NCBI GenBank assembly: GCA_002508495.1
Contig: DANA01000006.1
Location: 14,402-25,510, forward strand
From: Methanoregula sp. UBA276
Lineage (GTDB): Archaea > Halobacteriota > Methanomicrobia > Methanomicrobiales > Methanospirillaceae
Reading direction: 5' to 3'
Length of the DNA stretch: 11,109 nt
Part shown: positions 5,126 to 11,109 of the stretch, one piece after another
How positions within the stretch are numbered: position 1 is the stretch's first letter
Layout: every line of letters begins with the position of its first letter
The notes under the pieces: generated by a model
What the model saw: only the letters and a program-made list of their open reading frames with translations
Told to the model about the DNA's origin: nothing
The model's database searches: none
Translations under genes and position numbers: made by a program

Positions 5126-6331
5126 TCAGAAGAGCCCCGCCACAAAGGCCCCCATGTTCTGGAAGCCCAGCGAGATCACTTCTGCCGGGTCGATCCCGAG
5201 AATGGGGAAGAGGAAGATGAAATACAGGACGGTCCCCAGAATGCTCCCGAGGTTCCCGAGCGCAGCGACAAGGACCACTTTAAAGAGCGGCACCCGGGCC
5301 ATCTCCGCAAGCGATTCGGTCTCGTAGATCTTCCGGAAATCGGTTATCGGGGGTTGTCGTACCCGCGCCTCGACATACGCCCCGATCCACCCCGCCTGGA
5401 GCATGGGGTTGAGCGAGGTCATCCAGGCAACCGAGAAGCAGGCAAGGGCAGAATACGGGTGCCCGCCGGCAACAAGGACAAAGAGTCCCGAGAGGATCCC
5501 GTGGATGAGGACCCAGAAGACGAATGCCTCGAATATGACGCCCGTGCCAACGCCGGAGAACCAGATGGCGGCAAGGAGGAACGCGAAGAGGCCGGTGACC
5601 AGGAAGCCGAAAATCTTTGCCCAGGGAAACGACCGCGGCTCAGCCGTGAGGGAAGCGAACGGGGGGAGCGTTGCCGGGTTATCGAGATATCCTGCTATTC
5701 CCTGGCGGTGACCGGCCCCGACAATGGCAAGGATCCTGCCCTCGGGACGCTGGGCTTTTAAGAGTACCAGCTGGTGCGCGATGAACGCATCGCGCTCGTC
5801 GATAAGTGCCCGAGCACCGTTTGGCGAGAACTTCCGGAACTCTCCCATGACCACGTCGATAACGTTCTGGTCTTTGAGGGACTCGATATCAATCTCCTGG
5901 CCGTTATCGATCTCGGCAATCGAGACGATGAGCGCCCAGCCCATCTTCACCTTTTCGATAAAGCCAAGCGATTTCCAGAACCGCAGGAGCGTGATCCGGA
6001 TGTCGCGGTCGATCAGGGCAATGGGCAGGTTGCGCTTTTCGGCCTCCTCGATTGCTGCTTTCATCTCGGAGCCGGGCTCAACCCCGACATCGAACCCGAT
6101 GCGTCGCTGGAGGTAGGCAAGGAGCCACTGGACGAGCAGGGTGTTGAAGTTTGATGCGGCAAGGACATCCTTGACATCCGGGTCCCGTGCCTGCCGTTTC
6201 AGCGCCGAAAATCGCGAGGGGTCCAGTTCGATGGCTACAACATCCGGGTGGTACTCTTCAATTGCGTCCCGTACTTCGTCAACGCTCGCCTGCGAAACAT
6301 GTGCAGTACCAACTATCCGGATATCAGCCAT
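5126..6331 (-). CDS. TraB/PrgY family protein with C-terminal membrane domain
   Basis: A 401-residue member of the TraB/PrgY family, named for the enterococcal pheromone-shutdown protein and distantly related to the TIKI/erythromycin-esterase-like fold. The N-terminal soluble domain carries the paired GxxH motifs, GTAHVS (residues 8-13, H11) and GAGH (205-208, H208). It also has ELDPSR (35-40), GVEPGSEM (83-90) and IDRDIRITLLR (107-117), all typical of archaeal TraB proteins. From about residue 238 the chain becomes hydrophobic, with several membrane spans to the C-terminus, so the soluble domain is membrane tethered. The archaeal role is unknown; membrane-bound metal-dependent peptidase-like activity is only a family-level guess. 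The ATG at 6331 has GGTGG just upstream. It lies 76 bases after trkH on the same strand with no T tract between, so co-transcription is possible. Confidence 0.88.
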   Translation of the reverse strand: MADIRIVGTAHVSQASVDEVRDAIEEYHPDVVAIELDPSRFSALKRQARDPDVKDVLAASNFNTLLVQWLLAYLQRRIGFDVGVEPGSEMKAAIEEAEKRNLPIALIDRDIRITLLRFWKSLGFIEKVKMGWALIVSIAEIDNGQEIDIESLKDQNVIDVVMGEFRKFSPNGARALIDERDAFIAHQLVLLKAQRPEGRILAIVGAGHRQGIAGYLDNPATLPPFASLTAEPRSFPWAKIFGFLVTGLFAFLLAAIWFSGVGTGVIFEAFVFWVLIHGILSGLFVLVAGGHPYSALACFSVAWMTSLNPMLQAGWIGAYVEARVRQPPITDFRKIYETESLAEMARVPLFKVVLVAALGNLGSILGTVLYFIFLFPILGIDPAEVISLGFQNMGAFVAGLF

Positions 6332-6350
6332 CTGCCACCGTTATGCCATT

Positions 6351-6358
6351 TCTATATG
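6351..6358 (-). promoter_or_regulatory. Weak candidate TATA box ahead of the TraB-family gene
   Basis: CATATAGA on the minus strand lies about 20-27 bases before the ATG at 6331. The spacing would start the transcript on or just inside the start codon, slightly too close given the GGTGG ribosome site. It may be fortuitous, with the gene read from trkH instead. Confidence 0.2.
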
Positions 6359-6407
6359 CGCTGCACCAAGATAAGCGTGAGGTGCGGGTGTTTTTCGCCG
6401 CAGGGTC

Positions 6408-7916
6408 TTACCGGACAAGGAGGAAATCCGGATCCGGCGGGGTCTGGCTCCGGGAATCGTCCTCAAGCCCCTTGATGAGCGCCATCCCCAGGATCAGGAC
6501 CGGCACGATCTCCAGCCGGCCCAGCCACATCAGGGTGATGAAAATCCACTTGATGGTTATCGGGGAAGCTGCACTGATGAACCCGACCGAAAGCCCGGTG
6601 TTCGAGAGTGCAGAGACCAGCTCGAAGACCACCTGCTCCATGGCAAATGACGTGATATACAGGTGAAGGATAAGGATGGTAGCAGTAAAGATGGTCAGAA
6701 CGTAGATGATGATCACGAGCATGTTCTTCGAGATAGCAAGGTCAGAGACTTCGCCCGATATCATCCCCCTGCCGAACCGGAACGGCACCATCACCCGGCT
6801 GGAGACAAAGAAGCGGCGGAACCACCACCGGACGCCATGATACATGAGCAGTATCCGGTTCACCTTGACACCCCCGGCTGCACTTCCCATCGAGCCCCCG
6901 ATGAATACCAGCATCCCGATGATCGCAAGGGGGATAGCCGGCCATGCATGCAGGCTGGTGTTCTGCAGGCCGCAGGTAGAAAGCCCCGAGACGGCAGTAA
7001 ATGTGCCCTGGCGGAGTGCATCCGCGAGCGGGATACCTGCGGAGAGCCAGAGGTCGAGCGAGACCAGGAGCGACCCGATGACCATAAAGATCAGGAGGGC
7101 GCGGACGATCCGGTCATGGAGCATGTCCCTGACCTTGCCACCATACATGAGGAGGAAGAACTTGAACGGGATTGCGCCGGTTATCATGACCGGGATGAGA
7201 AGCGCTTCCAGCAGCGGGTTGTTGTAATACCCGATACCGCCGGCATGGACGGTAAACGCCCCGGTTGCTATTGCCGCCATGACAAGGTTGAGCGCGTCCC
7301 AGAGCGGAAGGCCGGCCATCATGACAAGACCCGTAAAGGCAAAGGTGAGGACAAGGTAGATCATCCACATCCGCCGGCTCGTTGAGGCGGTTGCCGAGAG
7401 CACTTCGTCAACCCGGCCCTCGGATTTGTACATCCGGAAGAGCGAGACGCGGGTCTTACGCCGGAGCGAGATGCTGAACGCGATGATCCCGATCCCGCCG
7501 ATCCAGTGGGTGAACGAGCGCCAGAAGAGAAGTGTTTTGGGCGTCGCGTCCGGTGCAACCAGCATCGTAAAGCCGGTCCCCGTCCACCCCGACATTGCCT
7601 CGAAAACACTGTCGGTGAACGAGAGGCCGAGGCCGTACACGAACGGGAGCGCCCCGATGAGGGCGATTGCCAGCCAGGACAGGCTTATGGCCGCAAGGGT
7701 CACGGTGGTGGAGGGTTCGATCTCATCATGGGGGATATTGGATATGAGAAACCCAAGGACAAGGAATGTTGCCGGAGCAGTTGCCATCGGCATGAACAGG
7801 TCCCATTCGCCAAAGATGGCAAGGACCAGGAACGGCAGGAGCGAGACAATCCCGAGGAACTCGAAGATCAGCCCCATGTCATGGGCAATCATGGCAAGCT
7901 GGCCGGTTCGCTTCAT
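6408..7916 (-). CDS. trkH: TrkH-type potassium uptake protein, channel subunit
   Basis: A 502-residue membrane protein of the Trk/Ktr/HKT superfamily, which forms the potassium-conducting pore in the cytoplasmic membrane. It has four M1-P-M2 units. The pore loops read SGWTGTGFT (109-117), AIATGAFTV (215-223), AVSGLSTCGLQ (308-318) and SALSNTGLSVG (435-445). GGSMGSAAGGVKV (340-352) is the intramembrane gating loop after the third pore, and GRLE (466-469) lies near the C-terminus as usual. In the second pore the Gly that normally precedes Phe is Ala220 (codon GCG); the other three filter glycines (115, 316, 441) are present. TrkH normally needs a TrkA-type NAD/nucleotide-binding partner, and none is encoded here. 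The ATG at 7916 lacks a clear ribosome site, so the leader is probably very short. Divergent from the PerM-family gene. Confidence 0.93.
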   Translation of the reverse strand: MKRTGQLAMIAHDMGLIFEFLGIVSLLPFLVLAIFGEWDLFMPMATAPATFLVLGFLISNIPHDEIEPSTTVTLAAISLSWLAIALIGALPFVYGLGLSFTDSVFEAMSGWTGTGFTMLVAPDATPKTLLFWRSFTHWIGGIGIIAFSISLRRKTRVSLFRMYKSEGRVDEVLSATASTSRRMWMIYLVLTFAFTGLVMMAGLPLWDALNLVMAAIATGAFTVHAGGIGYYNNPLLEALLIPVMITGAIPFKFFLLMYGGKVRDMLHDRIVRALLIFMVIGSLLVSLDLWLSAGIPLADALRQGTFTAVSGLSTCGLQNTSLHAWPAIPLAIIGMLVFIGGSMGSAAGGVKVNRILLMYHGVRWWFRRFFVSSRVMVPFRFGRGMISGEVSDLAISKNMLVIIIYVLTIFTATILILHLYITSFAMEQVVFELVSALSNTGLSVGFISAASPITIKWIFITLMWLGRLEIVPVLILGMALIKGLEDDSRSQTPPDPDFLLVR

Positions 7917-7945
7917 CGCAGGTACTCTGTAGTCTTTTTTCTCGT

Positions 7946-7953
7946 GTTAAGTG
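7946..7953 (-). promoter_or_regulatory. Weak candidate TATA box for trkH
   Basis: CTTAACAC on the minus strand would start transcription near 7923, seven bases before the trkH ATG, in line with the missing ribosome site. The match to the archaeal consensus is poor. Confidence 0.2.
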
Positions 7954-7994
7954 TTATGAGTATCGTTTGGAAAGGGCAGGACGGACACCCTACT

Positions 7995-8002
7995 TTTTTA
8001 AA
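7995..8002 (+). promoter_or_regulatory. Candidate TATA box for the PerM-family gene
   Basis: TTTTTAAA lies about 33-40 bases before the ATG at 8035. It predicts a start near 8024-8026 and a leader of about ten bases. No Shine-Dalgarno sequence is visible between the two, in line with leaderless-type initiation. Confidence 0.4.
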
Positions 8003-8034
8003 GACGGGAACGGAACATTAGATCGTCCAACACC

Positions 8035-9072
8035 ATGCATGTCTTTCGTTCCGACCAGTTCCCGTTCCTCTTAATGGTCATCTTTGCCGCGACCTGTATC
8101 GTGGTGTTCTGGTCTATCATGGACATGGTGCTGCTCGGGGCATCGCTTGCCGTCGTCCTCATCCCCCTCCAGCGCAGGCTCTCTCTCCGGATCCGCCCGC
8201 TCGCCTCCGCAGCCCTCATCACCCTCATCACCCTGCTTGGCTGCAGCGCCCTTTTGTATATCACCTATTCCATATTCTCGGCCAATACCGCGACGCTCAG
8301 TATCATGTTTGCCACGATTGCCGACTGGGTAGAGAATCCTGCGACCAATCCCCTCATGTACGGCATCCCGCTCAGCAAAGGGAGTCTTTCGGCAATGCTC
8401 GTGCAGGCGGATGCGATCTTTGTCAATTTCCTCGATACCGTCATCGAGTACCTGCAGGTCATCCTGTTCAAGGTCTTCACGTTCTTCTTTACCCTCTTTA
8501 TCCTGCTCCTGCAGGGCGATGAACTCAAAAGCCGTATCATGGAACACCTCCCGCCATCCCTGACCGAGTACGTGATCCGGCTGTCGGCTGTCACCGTGGA
8601 TGCACTCTACGCCATCTATGTTGTCCAGATCGCGATAGCCGCCCTCACCTTCTTCATTGCCCTGCCGGTCTTCTGGCTGCTCGGGTATGGCAATGTCCTC
8701 TTCTTCTCGTTCTTTGCCGCATTCTGCGAACTCATCCCGGTTCTTGGTTCCTCCGCCACCTTCATCGTCATCGGTGCCTATGCCCTCGCCCTTGGGGATA
8801 CCCGGGGCGTCCTCATCCTCTTTTTCCTGGGCTACCTCGTCGTGGCGCTCATGCCCGAAGTCTGGATCCGCCCGGTACTGGTGGGAAGGAGGGTGAAGAT
8901 CCACCCGGTCATCATGTTCATCGGCATCATCGGGGGGATCCTGACCATGGGGCTTGCCGGGTTCGTGCTCGGGCCGGTCATCATCGTCCTCCTCATAACC
9001 ACCTACCGGATGTATATCCGGGACCGGCCTGACCACTCCCTGTCCGTCGTTTTCCGTCGCAGGAGCGGCTGA
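8035..9072 (+). CDS. AI-2E/PerM family membrane protein
   Basis: A 345-residue polytopic protein of the AI-2E family transporters (PerM/TqsA, formerly UPF0118). Two hydrophobic spans open the protein (about 11-45), a third spans about 58-80, and a longer extramembrane section lies around 85-135. The C-terminal half holds the family signature: ELIPVLGS (232-239), then RPVLVGRRVKIHP (279-291) and the glycine-rich GLAGFVLGPVI (306-316). Family members have been linked to export of autoinducer-2 or, in some halophilic bacteria, to Na+(Li+)/H+ antiport, so the substrate cannot be read from sequence. Its place between two potassium uptake genes favours an ion-related role, but that is inference. 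It lies 55 bases ahead of kup on the same strand with no T tract between, so the two may share a transcript. Confidence 0.88.
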   Translation: MHVFRSDQFPFLLMVIFAATCIVVFWSIMDMVLLGASLAVVLIPLQRRLSLRIRPLASAALITLITLLGCSALLYITYSIFSANTATLSIMFATIADWVENPATNPLMYGIPLSKGSLSAMLVQADAIFVNFLDTVIEYLQVILFKVFTFFFTLFILLLQGDELKSRIMEHLPPSLTEYVIRLSAVTVDALYAIYVVQIAIAALTFFIALPVFWLLGYGNVLFFSFFAAFCELIPVLGSSATFIVIGAYALALGDTRGVLILFFLGYLVVALMPEVWIRPVLVGRRVKIHPVIMFIGIIGGILTMGLAGFVLGPVIIVLLITTYRMYIRDRPDHSLSVVFRRRSG

Positions 9073-9127
9073 TCCCGCGTCAAAAAGAGAAAGGATTATC
9101 CCTGAATCGACTGACCGGTATGAAGCG

Positions 9128-10942
9128 ATGCTGAAAGGAAACGTTGCCCCATCGGACATTGTCAAATCGATGGGACTGGTCTTTGGCGACATCGGAACGA
9201 GCCCGATCTATTCCCTGACCGCGATCTTCTTTCTTATCCCGCCAACGCCTGAGAACGTGATGGGGATACTCTCGCTCGTTGTCTGGACGATGACGATTTT
9301 GGTCACGTTCGAGTACACGTACCTTGCCATGCATATCGGCAAGAAAGGTGAAGGGGGCACGATCGTGCTCAAGGAGACGCTGCTGCCGCTGTTGAAGTCC
9401 GGTAACCAGGCCGCGTTTGTCTCGCTCCTTGCCATTGTCGGCATCTCGCTTTTCATCGGCGATGGCGTCATCACGCCGGCCATCAGCATCCTCTCCGCGG
9501 TTGAAGGGGTCCTGCTCATCCCCGGGTTCGAGCTGACTGCCCAGACTACCCTCATGCTCCTTGCCGGGCTTATTGCTATCGGCCTCTTCTCGATCCAGTC
9601 ACGGGGTACCGAGCGCGTTGCATTCCTGTTCGGCCCGGTCATGGTCATCTGGTTCCTTGCTCTTGCGGGCTTTGGCCTGATGGCCCTTGTCAGTGCTCCA
9701 CAGGTACTGCTTGCCATCAGCCCGCTATATGCCATCAATTACCTCATTAGCCACGGCATCGAAGGGCTCCTGATCCTCTCATCTGTCATCCTCGTTGCAA
9801 CGGGCAGCGAGGCGCTGTATGCCGACATGGGCCACCTTGGCCGGGACCCCATCATCAAATCCTGGTACATCGTTTTTGTTGTCCTGACCATCAACTATCT
9901 TGGGCAGGGCGCGTTTGCGATGACCCACCCGGAGGCAAACAACCTGCTTTTTGAGATGGTCTTTACCCAGATGCAGATCCTCTATGTCCCGTTCCTGCTC
10001 CTGAGCATTGCCGCTACGGTTGTTGCCTCGCAGGCGATGATATCCGGGATCTTCTCGATCGTGTACCAAGCCATCACCACCCGTATCCTCCCCCTGCTGC
10101 GTATAGAGTTCACCTCCCCCCAGCTCCGTTCCCAGATCTATATTGATGTCATGAACTGGCTGCTGCTCTTTGCGGTTCTGCTCGTTATTCTGATCTTCCA
10201 GAACTCCACGAATCTCACGCTCGCGTACGGGCTTGCGGTCAGCGGCGACATGGTGATAACCGGCATCCTTCTGATCATGATATTTGCCTACCGCGGGCAG
10301 ATCGCAAAGACCCTGTTTGCACTCTGCATTTTGGGGGTGAATTTCACCTTCCTTTACGCAACCATCCACAAGATCCCGCACGGAGGCTATCTCTCCCTCG
10401 TCATTGCGTTCATCCCGTTTACGATTATCATGGTCTTCATCTATGGCCAGACGAAGCTCGGCGAAGCGCTCAGCCCGGTGCCGCTCGATACCTTCCTGCC
10501 GAAGTTCGAGAACGCCTACAGCACCATGAACCGTATTGCCGGCACCGCGCTCTTCTTTGCCCGCGACTTCCGCAGGCTCCCCCAGTACATCCCGCGGATC
10601 ATGTTCACGAACAACATCCTGTATGACGATAATATCGTCATATCCATCATCCGCACGGAGCAGCCGTTTGGCGTAACGTGGGGGTTCACCCGCGAGATCA
10701 CAAGAGGGCTCTCCATCTTCGAGATCTATCTCGGGTACATGGAGGTTGTCGATATCAGCACCATCCTGAAAGAGGCCGAGATCGAGGAGAAGACGATCTT
10801 CTATGGCATGGAGGATATCATCACCACCCACCCGGTCTGGCGGATATTTGCCGCCATCAAACGGTTGTCACCATCGGTTGTGCAGTTCTACAAGCTGCCG
10901 TCCGACAAGATCCATGGCGTGGTAACCCGCGTGGATATGTAA
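9128..10942 (+). CDS. kup: Kup-type potassium uptake transporter
   Basis: A 604-residue KUP/HAK/KT family protein, a proton-coupled potassium importer in the cytoplasmic membrane. The N-terminal span holds GLVFGDIGTSPIYSL (16-30), with D21 at the ion-binding position. GEGGTIVLKE (74-83) follows, then GDGVITPAISILSAVEG (110-126), whose E125 matches the essential acidic residue of the bacterial protein. About twelve membrane spans run to roughly residue 450, followed by a cytoplasmic tail of about 150 residues with the EQPFG..WGFTRE region. Length is close to E. coli Kup (622). The start at 9128 matches the usual family N-terminus; GGTATGA upstream is only a weak ribosome site. A four-codon frame (ATG 9120 to TGA 9134) overlaps the start. 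Confidence 0.95.
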   Translation: MLKGNVAPSDIVKSMGLVFGDIGTSPIYSLTAIFFLIPPTPENVMGILSLVVWTMTILVTFEYTYLAMHIGKKGEGGTIVLKETLLPLLKSGNQAAFVSLLAIVGISLFIGDGVITPAISILSAVEGVLLIPGFELTAQTTLMLLAGLIAIGLFSIQSRGTERVAFLFGPVMVIWFLALAGFGLMALVSAPQVLLAISPLYAINYLISHGIEGLLILSSVILVATGSEALYADMGHLGRDPIIKSWYIVFVVLTINYLGQGAFAMTHPEANNLLFEMVFTQMQILYVPFLLLSIAATVVASQAMISGIFSIVYQAITTRILPLLRIEFTSPQLRSQIYIDVMNWLLLFAVLLVILIFQNSTNLTLAYGLAVSGDMVITGILLIMIFAYRGQIAKTLFALCILGVNFTFLYATIHKIPHGGYLSLVIAFIPFTIIMVFIYGQTKLGEALSPVPLDTFLPKFENAYSTMNRIAGTALFFARDFRRLPQYIPRIMFTNNILYDDNIVISIIRTEQPFGVTWGFTREITRGLSIFEIYLGYMEVVDISTILKEAEIEEKTIFYGMEDIITTHPVWRIFAAIKRLSPSVVQFYKLPSDKIHGVVTRVDM

Positions 10943-10981
10943 TATACGGGTCATCATGAAATACCTGCGGTGGATCAGCTA

Positions 10982-11001
10982 TTTTTCCGGTCGGCTCTTT
11001 T
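10982..11001 (+). terminator. Candidate T-tract terminator after kup
   Basis: TTTTT (10982-10986) and TTTT (10998-11001) lie 40-60 bases past the kup stop. Their pattern suits archaeal T-tract termination and would insulate the tRNA that follows. Confidence 0.35.
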
Positions 11002-11050
11002 CTGAGCAAATGCACTGTACCCGCATGACCAGTTAAAATCCCCTTCGGCA

Positions 11051-11063
11051 AAAAGACAATATG
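11051..11063 (+). promoter_or_regulatory. Candidate BRE/TATA of the tRNA gene
   Basis: A purine run AAAAGAC followed by AATATG lies about 26 bases before the predicted tRNA 5' end at 11088, the expected spacing for an archaeal tRNA promoter. A second A/T-rich site, TTAAAATC (11033-11040), is further away. Confidence 0.35.
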
Positions 11064-11087
11064 GTCTCTGGTTCAACTCATACCCAA

Positions 11088-11109
11088 GCGTGGATATCCG
11101 AGTCTGGTC
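11088..11109 (+). tRNA. 5' part of a type II tRNA, probably tRNA-Leu (partial, cut by right edge)
   Basis: The last 22 bases read as a seven-base acceptor arm (GCGTGGA), then TA at positions 8-9, the D-stem strand TCC, and a D-loop beginning GAGTCTGGTC. This D-loop is characteristic of archaeal tRNAs with a long variable arm, most often Leu and sometimes Ser. The anticodon and the 3' half lie outside the window, so the isotype is not settled. Its position after a T-tract and a TATA-like box fits a separate gene. Confidence 0.65.

Noticed and set aside
6663..7385. Plus-strand frame (240 codons) inside trkH
   Set aside because: Antisense of membrane-protein sequence, rich in His, Asp and Pro; no ribosome site and no family resemblance.
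7956..8021. Short 21-codon plus-strand frame ahead of the PerM-family gene
   Set aside because: It contains the likely TATA box of the PerM gene and has no ribosome site or known similarity.
8071..9192. Long minus-strand frame (373 codons) opposite the PerM-family gene
   Set aside because: Its translation is dominated by Asp, Glu, Gly and Arg, typical of the antisense of a hydrophobic GC-rich gene. The plus-strand frame has clear family motifs.
9779..10831. Long minus-strand frame (350 codons) opposite kup
   Set aside because: The charged, low-complexity translation with no recognisable domain is explained by codon bias of the true Kup frame on the other strand.
11061..11109. Possible start of a plus-strand protein at ATG 11061
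   Set aside because: It runs into sequence that fits a tRNA from 11088, and the ATG falls in the putative tRNA promoter.
1..11109. CRISPR arrays, insertion sequences, integrase or phage genes
   Set aside because: No spaced repeat series, transposase or integrase motifs were seen on either strand. The only repeats are the short ones listed at 3541-3904.

Overview
The window looks like chromosome of a methanogenic archaeon, most likely in the order Methanomicrobiales (Methanoregula or a near relative). This rests on an anaerobic cobalamin operon with archaeal-type short enzymes, a TIGR00266/AIM24-like protein, a TraB-type membrane protein, A/T-rich TATA-like boxes just ahead of genes, short or absent leaders, and a GC-rich third codon position in all genes. 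The genus is an inference from gene content and codon style.

Layout. (1) Bases 1-2422, minus strand: part of an anaerobic (early cobalt insertion) corrin-ring operon in the order cbiT, cbiL, cbiF, cbiG. The genes overlap by 10, 14 and 4 bases, and cbiG runs off the left edge. (2) 2563-3261, plus: a TIGR00266/AIM24 family protein, divergent from cbiT. (3) 3262-3918: a 657-base stretch with no convincing gene. It is rich in potential hairpins, perfect palindromes and short direct repeats, and holds a candidate small RNA of about 95 nt. (4) 3919-4638, minus: a standalone caspase/CHAT-like protein with a visible His/Cys pair. It diverges from (5) 4790-5122, plus, a small helical protein of unknown function whose leader contains a strong hairpin followed by T tracts. 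(6) 5126-6331, minus: a TraB/PrgY-family protein with a C-terminal membrane domain. (7) 6408-7916, minus: a TrkH-type potassium channel subunit. (8) 8035-9072, plus: an AI-2E/PerM family membrane protein. (9) 9128-10942, plus: a Kup-type potassium transporter. (10) From 11088: the 5' end of a type II tRNA, probably tRNA-Leu, cut by the right edge.

The cobalamin genes supply the corrinoid that methanogens need for methyl transfer. The right half is mainly ion homeostasis: two unrelated potassium uptake systems (TrkH and Kup) flank a PerM-type protein. No TrkA-type regulatory subunit is present in the window. The least explained parts are the structured intergenic region, the caspase-like gene with its divergent small partner, and an Ala in place of the usual filter Gly in the second pore loop of TrkH.
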